Source: a virus. Taken from it: DNA of 34,580 nt. Position 1 is the stretch's first letter; the number at the start of each line of letters is the position of its first letter. This document shows positions 15,742-22,355 of the stretch, piece after piece. The notes under the pieces were generated by a model that saw nothing but the letters and a program-made list of their open reading frames with translations, had not been told where the DNA came from and searched no databases. The DNA lies in the IMG/VR virus record IMGVR_UViG_3300043446_005158, positions 1 to 34,580 of that record; one strand, given 5' to 3'. A program made the translations under genes and the position numbers.

Positions 15742-16042
15742 CTACAACTTTTGGCTAGCAATTTGCTACGAAATAACTAAAGCATTAACAGAACACTTTA
15801 AAGGTTTAAGAAACAATAAAATAATAAGAATGATATTGATATACTGCAAACACGATTGGGTATTGTGGCGGATTGAATCGGCACTGGCAGATGTCGATAA
15901 ACAAATAGAACAACTGCATAGAGACTGGGATAAAGCAGAAAAACCAAAGAGCAAATATTACGAATTACCTCCAGATGGTTCTAAAGCTCAGCAGTTACTA
16001 GGGGGTGAAATGGGCATCCGCAGTAACCATATAAAAGAGTGA
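15728..16042 (+). CDS. Hypothetical protein, 104 aa
   Basis: Overlaps the previous gene by 14 bases and is likely co-translated. It opens MKKTNYNFWLAICYEITKAL and has an aromatic hydrophobic stretch IIRMILIYCKHDWVLW (about 33-48). An acidic/basic helix IESALADVDKQIEQLHRDWD and a Pro/Gly-rich tail (PPDGSKAQQLLGGEMG) follow. The hydrophobic stretch is marginal as a membrane segment. The gene is AT-rich compared with its neighbours. It stands between two predicted membrane proteins, so a lysis-related role is possible. The family is unknown to me. Confidence 0.65.
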   Translation: MKKTNYNFWLAICYEITKALTEHFKGLRNNKIIRMILIYCKHDWVLWRIESALADVDKQIEQLHRDWDKAEKPKSKYYELPPDGSKAQQLLGGEMGIRSNHIKE

Positions 16043-16070
16043 GTAAACTTAAAAAAGAGTCTCAATAACC

Positions 16071-16247
16071 ATGGACGACTTACTGAGTAACGTTAAAAGT
16101 CTGGTTGAAATCCTCATCGCCATCCACGGGGTGGCTTTGTTGATCGTCAACTTGACGCCGACTCAAAAAGATAACGAAGCAGTGGCTAAGTACTACCGAG
16201 TGGTAGAAATCCTGGCCGGCATCGTCACGCGGCTGGCAAAGGACTGA
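16071..16247 (+). CDS. Holin-like small membrane protein, 58 aa
   Basis: ATG in CCATGG at 16071, 58 codons. The sequence begins MDDLLSNVKSLVEILIAIHG, continues with a hydrophobic segment (VALLIVNLTPT), then a charged turn (QKDNEAVAKYY) and RVVEILAGIVTRLAKD. The pattern VxxNLTPTxxDxxxxxxYxxxExLAG is one I associate with a small family of proteins annotated as putative holins in phages and cyanobacteria. One hydrophobic segment and a charged C-terminus would allow membrane permeabilisation that releases the endolysin encoded nearby. The 3' end overlaps the convergent HNH gene by 23 bases. AAAAAAGAGT upstream may act as a weak ribosome site. Good codon structure; role by resemblance. Confidence 0.65.
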   Translation: MDDLLSNVKSLVEILIAIHGVALLIVNLTPTQKDNEAVAKYYRVVEILAGIVTRLAKD

Positions 16248-16620
16248 TCGCCGGTTCAAGCAAAGGGATTCGGCAGAGCTCCGTATACTCTTGGGCAGAT
16301 TCGACGGTCTCATGACTGTCGTTTACCCACTTAAGGATTCTGCTTTCGCGCTCAGGGGTCCAGAACTCTTGGGCGCGATACCAAGAGAACCAAGGTAAAT
16401 CAGACTTAGCTAGGTTACAGCAGGCGCAGGACGCAATAAGATTACTGCGGGCTGTTGTGCCACCACGGGCTTTCGGCACGACGTGATCTAGAGTATCAGG
16501 ATTGGAACGTCCGCAATAAGCACAAGCCTGCCAAGCGTCAAAAATATCTCGTCGGAACCTCTTTCTGGCTTTACTCCGCTGTAAACACTTGAGTTCAAAC
16601 ACATAATCTTGTTCGCCCAC
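16225..16620 (-). CDS. HNH endonuclease (zinc-ribbon type)
   Basis: 131 aa. The core CAYCGRSNPDTLDHVVPKARGG is followed by NLIASCACCNLAKSD. Two CxxC zinc pairs (about 33-36 and 65-68) flank the DH (about 44-45) and the Asn of the HNH fold. This is the McrA-like HNH type, very common as free-standing genes in cyanobacteria and their phages. A basic N-terminus (LQRSKARKRFRRDIF) precedes it, and a Pro-rich C-terminus (PLLEPAISPLPAA) follows. GTG start at 16620; no Shine-Dalgarno is obvious. Convergent and slightly overlapping with the holin candidate. It may be a homing nuclease or act in packaging or DNA repair. Confidence 0.9.
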   Translation of the reverse strand: MGEQDYVFELKCLQRSKARKRFRRDIFDAWQACAYCGRSNPDTLDHVVPKARGGTTARSNLIASCACCNLAKSDLPWFSWYRAQEFWTPERESRILKWVNDSHETVESAQEYTELCRIPLLEPAISPLPAA

Positions 16621-16663
16621 TCAATGTGTGCGGCTCAGAACAAGTTTAGCTAAATGAACAAAG

Positions 16664-17023
16664 TCAAACTTGAATTAAATCGGGCAAATATCGATCAAGA
16701 GTGAGAATGTGCTTAGAGGCCGCTTCAAAAGTTTCAGCCAAAAACAAACAAGCCAGCTCAGGATCCGTTGTATCCCCGCAGGTAAACACATCGACGGCGG
16801 CGTATCCGTGCTCGGGCCACGTGTGGATCGAAATGTGAGACTCGGCGAGCAGCGCAAAACCGGTGACGCCCTGAGGGGTGAACGGATGGGTTCGGATATC
16901 AATTAAAGTCGCATGGGATACGCGGGCGGCCTCAGCCAAAGCATCGCGAATGAAAGCTTCGTCGTTAAGTTTTTGCGCAGAGGCGCGGTAAAGCTCCAGA
17001 ACACAATGCTTGCCGCAGCCCAT
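16664..17023 (-). CDS. speD: S-adenosylmethionine decarboxylase proenzyme
   Basis: Host-derived metabolic gene: decarboxylates S-adenosylmethionine to supply the aminopropyl group for spermidine. The 119-residue length is right for the bacterial proenzyme. LLAESHISIHTWPE places the self-cleavage site at Glu61-Ser62 (Ser62 becomes the pyruvoyl group), with His67 and Cys82 (DVFTCGD) at the spacing known for the Thermotoga enzyme (63, 68, 83). The ATG begins MGCGKHCVLELY, typical of the family. speD is known in some T4-like marine cyanophages; polyamines help neutralise packaged DNA. It stands alone here without other polyamine genes, next to an HNH gene and divergent from a glycosyltransferase, which suggests insertion as single-gene cargo. 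Confidence 0.95.
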   Translation of the reverse strand: MGCGKHCVLELYRASAQKLNDEAFIRDALAEAARVSHATLIDIRTHPFTPQGVTGFALLAESHISIHTWPEHGYAAVDVFTCGDTTDPELACLFLAETFEAASKHILTLDRYLPDLIQV

Positions 17024-17102
17024 CTAACGCACCCAAACTGTTTCAATTGTAGTGCGGTTTACTGGCATAGCAGCTAAAGTCCATAGCGGCTCACAAAAAG
17101 TC

Positions 17103-17978
17103 ATGGTTAAACCCAGAGTGCAATGGTTGACAGAAGATCACTCGTTGTGGGAAATAGACTGGTTACGGTTTTTATTTAAACCAGTTCAAGATTATATAGA
17201 AGTTGAATTTGAAAAGGATAAAATAAAAACAGACAAAAACACTGTGTTGATATGTAATCATTCAGTGCCGTATAGAGATGTTTTAACTAGACTGAGGCAA
17301 AGAGGAAAAAAATATGCAATCGTTCTATTGAGCGACGAAAATCTTATAGAGCCTTGCGAGTGGCTCCACGACCCTCATTGTGTGGGGCTGATGAGAAATT
17401 ATATAAATCCCATGTTATTAGGGCATCCCAAAGTGTCGATATTTGGGCTTGGTTATAAAATTGGTTTAGTTAAAAAATTAGAAATAAAAGAAAAACGCGA
17501 GTTGGCGTGGTCGTTCGCAGGAACCCCGCACAAAGATCGAGCAACTGTTATAGAGAAATTTAAGGAGTTAGAACCCTATAGAGTGCACACTTGCAGCGGT
17601 TTTAACGCAGCAGATGGGCTCAGTACAAAAGAATACGCAGAGTTACTAAAAAACAGTAAGTACGCACTTTGTCCCCCAGGGCAAGACAGTATGGATTCGT
17701 TTAGACTTTACGAAGCACTGGAGGCGGGTTGTATACCTGTGTGTTTAAAAAATACGGGTTATTGGCACGTACATCCCTCTTATTGGCATGGGGTATTTTA
17801 CGGAGAGTCCACGCTTCCTTTTGTGTGCGAAAATACCTGGGAAGATTGTTTAAATCTCATAAAGCAAATAGAAAAGGAAGATCTATACGAAGAAATTCAA
17901 GACGAATGTAAAGTATTTTGGGATAAATGGAAAACTGCCTGGCAGCACCAAACGGTTCAGCTAGTTCAGAAGTTGTAG
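17103..17978 (+). CDS. Exostosin-like glycosyltransferase
   Basis: 291 aa from ATG 17103 (the frame opens earlier at a GTG at 17052, but those residues look unlike the family). The region AWSFAGTPHKDRATVIEKF (about 140-158) and KNSKYALCPPGQDSMDSFRLYEALEAG (about 200-226), then CIPVCLKN, match the GT47/exostosin pattern: sugar-nucleotide-binding SFxG, then P-x-G...S.RlyEal..G.iPv. A cytosolic enzyme transferring a sugar to a phage or host acceptor is likely. The gene is clearly AT-richer than the surrounding sequence and stands alone on the + strand, which suggests recent acquisition. Possible targets are a virion glycan or the host surface polysaccharide; the sequence does not decide. Confidence 0.8.
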   Translation: MVKPRVQWLTEDHSLWEIDWLRFLFKPVQDYIEVEFEKDKIKTDKNTVLICNHSVPYRDVLTRLRQRGKKYAIVLLSDENLIEPCEWLHDPHCVGLMRNYINPMLLGHPKVSIFGLGYKIGLVKKLEIKEKRELAWSFAGTPHKDRATVIEKFKELEPYRVHTCSGFNAADGLSTKEYAELLKNSKYALCPPGQDSMDSFRLYEALEAGCIPVCLKNTGYWHVHPSYWHGVFYGESTLPFVCENTWEDCLNLIKQIEKEDLYEEIQDECKVFWDKWKTAWQHQTVQLVQKL

Positions 17979-17987
17979 TGAAGGTGA

Positions 17988-18167
17988 CTACTCGGCTTCA
18001 AGCTCATCAGCGATGACAAGAAGCTGCAGTCTGTCTCGTTTGCAGTACAACGCAGCAGCTCGCAGGGCGGCGGCGGTGACCCACTGAACGTGACGACGCG
18101 GGGCGTAGTCCATTTCTCGGTATGCGGCATCTAGCACCGCCTGTGCAGCGGGGGAAAGTTTAGTCAT
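17988..18167 (-). CDS. Small helical protein, paralogue of the next upstream gene
   Basis: 59 aa from ATG 18167, which overlaps the stop of the gene upstream as ATGA; a longer reading from 18218 would run into that gene. The order is KLSPAAQAVLDAA, then VTAAALRAAALY, then LQLLVIADELEAE. The neighbour 18164-18397 has the same three segments, so they arose by tandem duplication. I know similar 60-80 residue proteins as scattered multi-copy ORFs in picocyanobacteria and their phages. Function unknown; the Ala-rich helices suggest a small helical bundle that could oligomerise with its paralogue. Confidence 0.7.
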   Translation of the reverse strand: MTKLSPAAQAVLDAAYREMDYAPRRHVQWVTAAALRAAALYCKRDRLQLLVIADELEAE

Positions 18168-18397
18168 TGGTTTTCTAGTTCGGCAGCGATGGCGAGGAGT
18201 TCGTCGCGCACTTTGCATCGATTACGGATGGCGGCAAGTGACAGCGATCCCTCGTCGATGTCGTCTGGCTCCGGCGCAACCTGATCCGCAGCAGCTCGCA
18301 GGGCGGCGGCAACGATTTTGTGCAAATCGGTGGGGTGAATGCAATCATCTTCAGCTGCATCCAGTACCGCCTGCGCGGCGGAGGAAAGTTCGGACAT
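18164..18397 (-). CDS. Small helical protein, tandem paralogue
   Basis: 77 aa. ELSSAAQAVLDAAEDD, IVAAALRAAADQV, and RDELLAIAAELENQ define the family, shared with 17988-18167. A longer insert (APEPDDIDEGSLSLAAIRNRCKV) separates the second and third segments. It begins a two-gene minus-strand unit; the region upstream (18398-18595) holds inverted and direct repeats that may control it. Function unknown. Confidence that it is expressed comes from the paralogue, the ATGA coupling and recurrence of the family in cyanophages from general knowledge. Confidence 0.75.
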   Translation of the reverse strand: MSELSSAAQAVLDAAEDDCIHPTDLHKIVAAALRAAADQVAPEPDDIDEGSLSLAAIRNRCKVRDELLAIAAELENQ

Positions 18398-18431
18398 GGA
18401 AGTTGAGACGGGTCGTGAGGGGCAAGTATTA

Positions 18432-18469
18432 GCTGATACCTGTTTTCAGGTAATACATGCTGATACCTG
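18432..18469. promoter_or_regulatory. Operator-like repeats upstream of the small paralogue pair
   Basis: TACCTG-TTTT-CAGGTA is a perfect 6-bp inverted repeat (18437-18452) and contains CCTG-N4-CAGG, as does the palindrome at 7722. GCTGATACCTG occurs twice (18432-18442 and 18459-18469), 27 bases apart, so the second copy supplies a further half-site. On the minus strand this lies about 35-70 bases upstream of the start at 18397. A dimeric repressor site is a reasonable reading. No gene spans it. Confidence 0.45.
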
Positions 18470-18510
18470 CCGTGTGCTACAGTGCTGGGGCTGATCAGAA
18501 ACCAGCAAAG

Positions 18511-18566
18511 CGACTGGAGTGAGATCCAGTTGCAAGGGCGGTGGGGGTGACATCCTGCCGCTTTTT
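18511..18566 (+). terminator. Two hairpins ending in a T tract; possible end of a small RNA
   Basis: First hairpin: CGACTGGA / TCCAGTTG, 8 bp around GTGAGA (18511-18532). Second: GCGG...CCGC extended by G-T pairs (18538-18561), followed by TTTTT (18562-18566). No + strand gene ends here: the nearest genes on both sides run leftward. The terminator-like end could therefore close a short + strand transcript begun near 18470-18490, where TGCTACAGT resembles an extended -10. This is a structural reading only; 18398-18595 holds no ORF of note. Confidence 0.4.
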
Positions 18567-18595
18567 AATGGGATGAGCGACCCCTAGGTTTGCGT

Positions 18596-18919
18596 CTACT
18601 CATTGAGTCCTGGGTGATTACGGTAGCCCTCAAGCAGATCTTTTAATTTCTGCGCTTGTTCAGGCGTCCACTGCGGTAAGTCACTAAGATCTAGGACTTT
18701 TGATGACTGGTGTTTAGCCGACTCCAAAGCCTCAATCCGGCTCGCAAGAGCCAGAATATTTTTGCTGGTTTCGACGATGTGCTTGTGAGCCGCAGCTTCC
18801 AGTGTCTCGACCCTGGCGCGGAGTTCAAGGATGCAAGCATCACTGGCACCTACAACGGAACTTCTAACCCAGTCTTCACACTGTGCCCACTGCTCGGGGG
18901 TTGCTTTGTAGTCAGTCAT
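18596..18919 (-). CDS. Small cyanophage-type coiled-coil protein
   Basis: 107 aa from ATG 18919; the frame is open a further 13 codons upstream inside the previous gene. It begins MTDYKATPEQWAQCEDW and continues ACILELRARVETLEA, a helix with heptad pattern. Another helix (ILALASRIEALESA) and a C-terminal WTPEQAQKLKDLLEGY follow. I associate this TPEQWA plus ELRARVExLEA pattern with small ORFs found repeatedly in picocyanobacterial phages; no function is established to my knowledge. Overlaps the upstream broken gene by eight bases, part of the same minus-strand run. Confidence 0.75.
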   Translation of the reverse strand: MTDYKATPEQWAQCEDWVRSSVVGASDACILELRARVETLEAAAHKHIVETSKNILALASRIEALESAKHQSSKVLDLSDLPQWTPEQAQKLKDLLEGYRNHPGLNE

Positions 18920-19375
18920 CGAGTAGCTCCAATACGCGGCGGATGATGGAAAAATCATTGATGTCCCAAGAAGGATCCTCTGCTTTATCCAGAAGATCTA
19001 GCGCCTGCTCGTTGTCGGGAAGTTGTTCAAGGGCGCGGAGGATGTTCGTTATTTTGAACCCCATGCCGTGATTAGCGAGATCAGCGATCAAACTATCGAG
19101 GTCTTCCAGCGCCTGCTCCTTCAAGCTCGGCGGTTTGGGGCGGCGATAGTTATAGAACTCGGTTACATCCTCTTCTTCCCATGCAGCGCACTGTTTGAGG
19201 TAGTTGCCACAAGCCAAAAGCCAAAAGCCAAAAGCTCCTGGTCGGCACCCCATTGGGCGGCTTGAGTAGCAATGTGGCGCTCGTAGGCATTGTTGACGGC
19301 AGCGTTCGCAGGGGCAGACCTTCTCCACTGCTGCACTAGCTCCGGCGGTGGGGTGATGGGATGTTGTTGTGTCAT
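18912..19375 (-). pseudogene. Small cyanophage-type gene split by heptanucleotide repeat expansion
   Basis: Two frames belong together. From ATG 19375 the protein reads MTQQHPITPPPELVQQWRRS through WGADQELLA, then runs in the wrong frame to a stop at 19163. The downstream frame continues CGNYLKQCAAWEEEDVTEF, RRPKPPSLKEQALEDLDSL and onward to 18912. The break falls exactly in three copies of AGCCAAA (19212-19232). Removing two copies (14 bases) joins the halves as ADQELLACGNYLKQCAAW, matching the DQELEACCxWL layout I recall for this family. One extra copy would also restore the frame. So this is either a pseudogene or a slippage-switched gene. The restored product would be about 150 residues with a helical C-terminal region; function unknown. 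Confidence 0.75.
19212..19232. repeat. Heptanucleotide tandem repeat (AGCCAAA)3 inside a coding region
   Basis: Three perfect copies of AGCCAAA followed by a partial AGC. Seven is not a multiple of three, so each gain or loss moves the reading frame of the minus-strand gene 18912-19375. The present three copies leave it out of frame; one or four copies would leave it in frame. Confidence 0.95.
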
Positions 19376-19398
19376 GGGTAATTAGTGGTAATGGTTAC

Positions 19399-19614
19399 TC
19401 AGTTCGGCCAAGCTTCATCAGCTTTCTGAAGCAGGTAGGCAACAAAGCGCTCCACCTCTTCGCGGCTTTCAAAAACTTCCGTGTAGTGCGGATCCTCGTT
19501 GTTAGCCAGTTTTACAACGCCATCTCGAACCCACGCGGAATGCTTCTCCATGTGGTTCTCGCGCTGCTCAAGCCATTCGGTAGGCGTGAGCTTGGGATAA
19601 AGTTCTTGGGTCAT
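19399..19614 (-). CDS. Small hypothetical protein, 71 aa
   Basis: Start ATG 19614 gives MTQELYPKLTPTEWLEQRENH; a frame extension to 19686 would add 24 low-quality residues. The rest (VRDGVVKLANNEDPHYTEVF, then SREEVERFVAYLLQKADEAWPN) suggests a small alpha/beta domain with a C-terminal helix. It is the first gene of the minus-strand run of small ORFs (19614 to 17988). No motif identifies a function. The intergenic stretch upstream contains a hairpin that ends the fibre gene transcript. Confidence 0.65.
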   Translation of the reverse strand: MTQELYPKLTPTEWLEQRENHMEKHSAWVRDGVVKLANNEDPHYTEVFESREEVERFVAYLLQKADEAWPN

Positions 19615-19706
19615 GGTCTCCAGGGGATCGTGGCCAGGGCAGGGTGTTGACGCACGCTTGCCCACCAACCCTACCACGCAGGTCAAGGAATTCGCCCAAG
19701 CACACC

Positions 19707-19730
19707 AAAGCCCCCGGTTTCCCAGGGGCT
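19707..19730 (-). terminator. GNRA-loop hairpin terminator after the S74 fibre gene
   Basis: On the minus strand AGCCCCTGG / CCGGGGGCT pairs over 9 bp (one T-G) around a GAAA tetraloop, followed by only a short T run. It lies about 80 bases downstream of the stop at 19810, so it likely ends the tail-fibre transcript and insulates the small-ORF group. Confidence 0.65.
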
Positions 19731-19809
19731 CGGCTACCTCGGCAGTCTTGGCGAATCCGCGACCGCTGATCGGTTCAGTATAGCAAGCTAGACATCGAGG
19801 AGAGTAGGA

Positions 19810-20826
19810 CTACGAGGCTTTGAGAGCTGCTACTTCAGATTCCAGGGTTTCAATGCGTCCGATAGCTTCCTGCAATGCAGCAGTCAACAACGGCACCAGC
19901 TTGGATTGGTCAATTCCTTGGTACACCGGATTGCCATCAGCATCCACTTCATCCTTGGTGCCAGTCACGCACTCAGGGACAACAGCTTGTGCTTCGTGAG
20001 CGATGAAACCATCAACTGTGGTATCGGGATCTGCGATGAAATTGAATCGGTGGACGGGGATTTGTTGAAGGCGATCAATCGCGCCAGTTAGCGAGACAAC
20101 GTTTTCCTTGAGGCGGTAGTCGGAAGATGTGTTGTAAGCAACAGCGGAGCCGGTGCCTGTTATGCTCCCAATAATTGTATTTGCATTATTAGCAAATCTT
20201 ACAAAGCTAGCGTTAAAGCCTGACCCGGCTCTGTCATGCCTACAGCTAAGGCAAACATTGTCGCCAATGCTCTGGTAATACAAAGCTAGAGACCCTCTGT
20301 CTCCGTTGTTGCCAATAAATACATTGCAATTAGTATCGCTTCCTCCAGCTAGGCCAAATGGAGTAGACGTGCCAACTAACAGCCTTGAACTGCTATCAAT
20401 TCGCGCAGCTTCTGTTCCTGTGGGACCAAACGTTATTGCAGTAGGCGACGCCTCAAAGATTGTAGACCCACCACGATTGCGGACTCTAAAGGTTGTATTG
20501 TCATTACTGGTTGAACTAAGGCGACCAACAGTGACAACAGAACTTGTGCTAGCTGTAGAAACTGTAAGATCACCAGCGGTGACATTGCCGCCAACCGCGC
20601 CAACTTCTAGCGTTGCGCCAGGGCCAGTAGTGCCAATCCCTACACGGTTATTCGAAGCATCAACATAAAAAGTACCGCTATCAATATTTACATTTCCAGA
20701 ACTATCGCTAACAATTACCTGACCTCCGTTTGTCGTGGGCAGAATAATAGTGTTGTTACCTGCAGCACTGGCGGCTTGAAGTTCGGTATATCCGCTAGTG
20801 GCACCCGTTAAACGAATCTTACCCAT
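19810..20826 (-). CDS. Tail fibre or spike with C-terminal S74 intramolecular chaperone
   Basis: 338 aa from ATG 20826 (a TTG at 20832 would add two residues). The N-terminal two thirds are repetitive beta sequence (GATSGYTEL, NNRVGIGTTGPGATLEVG, SSSRLLVGTSTPFGLAGG), as in trimeric fibres. The C-terminal ~110 residues are a Peptidase_S74 / intramolecular chaperone domain. NTSSDYRLKENVVSL contains the catalytic Ser and Lys, followed by HRFNFI, DGFIAHEAQAVVPE, VDADGNPVYQGIDQSKLVPLL and a final coiled helix. The family trimerises the fibre and then cuts itself off. It probably contributes to host attachment. A good -10 (TATAAT) lies about 46 bases upstream, and GGAG sits before the ATG. Confidence 0.92.
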   Translation of the reverse strand: MGKIRLTGATSGYTELQAASAAGNNTIILPTTNGGQVIVSDSSGNVNIDSGTFYVDASNNRVGIGTTGPGATLEVGAVGGNVTAGDLTVSTASTSSVVTVGRLSSTSNDNTTFRVRNRGGSTIFEASPTAITFGPTGTEAARIDSSSRLLVGTSTPFGLAGGSDTNCNVFIGNNGDRGSLALYYQSIGDNVCLSCRHDRAGSGFNASFVRFANNANTIIGSITGTGSAVAYNTSSDYRLKENVVSLTGAIDRLQQIPVHRFNFIADPDTTVDGFIAHEAQAVVPECVTGTKDEVDADGNPVYQGIDQSKLVPLLTAALQEAIGRIETLESEVAALKAS

Positions 20827-20871
20827 GGTCAATAAACTCCGTTTTGGGGCCGAATGAGTTCGCTAAAAGTC

Positions 20872-20877
20872 ATTATA
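20872..20877 (-). promoter_or_regulatory. -10 element TATAAT upstream of the S74 fibre gene
   Basis: Perfect TATAAT on the minus strand within TTTTATAATG, in an AT-rich gap (20833-20923) between two structural genes. No good -35 at 17 bases is visible, so recognition may depend on an alternative or phage-modified sigma factor. Confidence 0.5.
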
Positions 20878-20923
20878 AAATACGCAACTCACTAATTAAA
20901 CAATTTCGATAAAACCGCCGACA

Positions 20924-21313
20924 TCAAATGGGATTACGAACAAAAACAGGTGGTTGGATTTCAACGCCCACGCTGGTCGTTGACGTACTCCGTCCGACGT
21001 TAGTGAGAAATGCACCAAACAGTGCTGTGCTATGTAGCTCAACCGCCCAGCCGCTGTAAGAAACCAGCTGACCCGAAGTTAAGATAGATAAAAAGCGATA
21101 GTCGCCGGGTGTTAGGCCGGAAAAACTGGAATAAACAGCATCAGACTGTACACGCACAAGAGAACCAGGCGCGCCGTTATCGATAGCTACGCCGGCAACG
21201 GAAGCTTGCGTGTAATTACTCGCATTAGCTTTATATAAAAAACCAGAAGCCGTCACATAAACGGCTTGACCGGCCGAGATGGATTCGCCAGCTCTAAAAC
21301 TTGTCGTAGCCAT
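20924..21313 (-). CDS. Small beta-rich virion surface-type protein
   Basis: 129 aa beginning MATTSFRAGESISAGQAVYV. The pattern GESISAGQAVYVTASGFLYKA, VAGVAIDNGAPGSLVRV and GDYRFLSILTSGQLV recalls small beta-barrel decoration or capsid-cement proteins and repeats found in phage fibres, where such GQAVYV...A...aiGia...G..v.v sequences occur. The C-terminus (TSVGVEIQPPVFVRN) resembles the end of fibre modules. It sits among fibre genes on the minus strand. It could decorate the capsid or be a short fibre segment. Confidence 0.7.
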   Translation of the reverse strand: MATTSFRAGESISAGQAVYVTASGFLYKANASNYTQASVAGVAIDNGAPGSLVRVQSDAVYSSFSGLTPGDYRFLSILTSGQLVSYSGWAVELHSTALFGAFLTNVGRSTSTTSVGVEIQPPVFVRNPI

Positions 21314-21337
21314 CTCGACCTTACAGATAATTACAGT

Positions 21338-21466
21338 TTAGCCCTTACCCTGACCGCGATAGCGCTTCTTGCCGCGACGTTTAGGCCGAGAAAGGACGCT
21401 ACACCCGATCGAAGTGGTCTTGGGCTTGGACTCAATCTTGTTCAGAACGCCTTTAGGTTTAGCCAT
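21338..21466 (-). CDS. Small highly basic protein, 42 aa
   Basis: Starts ATG 21466, MAKPKGVLNKIESKPKTTS, then IGCSVLSRPKRRGKKRYRGQGKG. Sixteen of 42 residues are Lys or Arg. It fills the gap between two structural genes on the same strand, with normal codon structure. A strongly basic tail suggests binding to nucleic acid or to an acidic virion partner. Similar short basic ORFs occur next to fibre genes in other cyanophages as far as I recall. Function unknown. Confidence 0.6.
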   Translation of the reverse strand: MAKPKGVLNKIESKPKTTSIGCSVLSRPKRRGKKRYRGQGKG

Positions 21467-21491
21467 GGGCAGCTAAAAATGCGATCAGAGT

Positions 21492-22346
21492 CTAAGTGGT
21501 AATCCAGGAACTGCCGTTCCAAACCTTAAGTGTGTTATCTGCCGTTGAATACCATCCAGCGCCTTCAGTAGCAGGAGCTGGTGCGGTAGATCCGTACGCA
21601 AACGACCGGGAGGGGCCGCTTTCGTACCAACCCGACGTCACAGCGTCGTAAACGAACAAGTTGCCGACAAGAGTGTTGAACCAAACAGCGCCGTCCCGAG
21701 GGGGCGCGTTAAGGCCAGCCCCCGACGGCGGAAGCTCCCCTTTAAGGACGAAGGCTTCACTATTGGTCTGATACCACGCAGGATCGGACACCCCGTTGCC
21801 GCTGGCGTACACGAATAGACGACCCTGATTCGTGTCAAACCAAAGGTCCCCATTTGCGGTAGGCGTCGCCGGATTGCCGGATACAGTCACCCCGCCGCCG
21901 GTACGCAGCGCATTAAAGCGAGTGCCGCCGTCAGATAAGTAAAGACCAGAACCTGCGGTGTAGATAATACCGGAAGCACTAGTGACGCTGGCGTTAACCT
22001 CTACGTAACTGCCGCTATAAGTGATATAAACACCAGAACCGCCAACAATAGCGCTGTTAATAAGAGTGACGTCACCGCTAGTAGTTGTGTAAATACCAGA
22101 ACCAGCGGCGATATTTGCACCCCCGCCTTGAATGCCGCTTATAGTCGTGTTAAGATCTTCTAGCGCACGTACAATACCCTCGAAATTCCAAGGGTATCCT
22201 ACGGCGCACCTGGAGTAGCTAGTTGTTCCCACGACTCCAGAAATAGTAAGGAAAAGATCGTCGATGACCTCCACGATGCCGCGGAAGTTATGCTCATGCA
22301 GAGCGCGATATGTACTTCCGTGAGTGGGGCAAGGAGCTAGGGTCAT
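21492..22346 (-). CDS. Tail fibre protein with internal repeats
   Basis: 284 aa. The N-terminus contains a duplicated unit: NFRGIVEVIDDLFLTISGV (about 20-38) and NFEGIVRALEDLNTTISGI (about 54-72), helical and possibly trimerising or tail-docking. The middle holds GSG(I/V/L)Y repeats (GSGIYTTTSG, GSGVYITYSG, GSGLYLSDGG). The C-terminal ~130 residues contain three W-(F/Y)-x-T...L-x-V-(Y/W) units: LWFDTNQGRLFVYAS, VWFNTLVGNLFVYDA and GWYSTADNTLKVWNG. Such repeats are typical of fibre shafts ending in small carbohydrate-facing domains. No S74 domain here. The strongest Shine-Dalgarno, AGGAGG, lies unusually far (19 bases) upstream of the ATG. Confidence 0.85.
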   Translation of the reverse strand: MTLAPCPTHGSTYRALHEHNFRGIVEVIDDLFLTISGVVGTTSYSRCAVGYPWNFEGIVRALEDLNTTISGIQGGGANIAAGSGIYTTTSGDVTLINSAIVGGSGVYITYSGSYVEVNASVTSASGIIYTAGSGLYLSDGGTRFNALRTGGGVTVSGNPATPTANGDLWFDTNQGRLFVYASGNGVSDPAWYQTNSEAFVLKGELPPSGAGLNAPPRDGAVWFNTLVGNLFVYDAVTSGWYESGPSRSFAYGSTAPAPATEGAGWYSTADNTLKVWNGSSWITT

Positions 22347-22355
22347 CGAGAAAGT

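Noticed and set aside
19707-19809. A tRNA or attachment site in the gap after the S74 fibre gene
   Set aside because: Only a single GNRA-loop hairpin is present; no cloverleaf or anticodon arm could be drawn.
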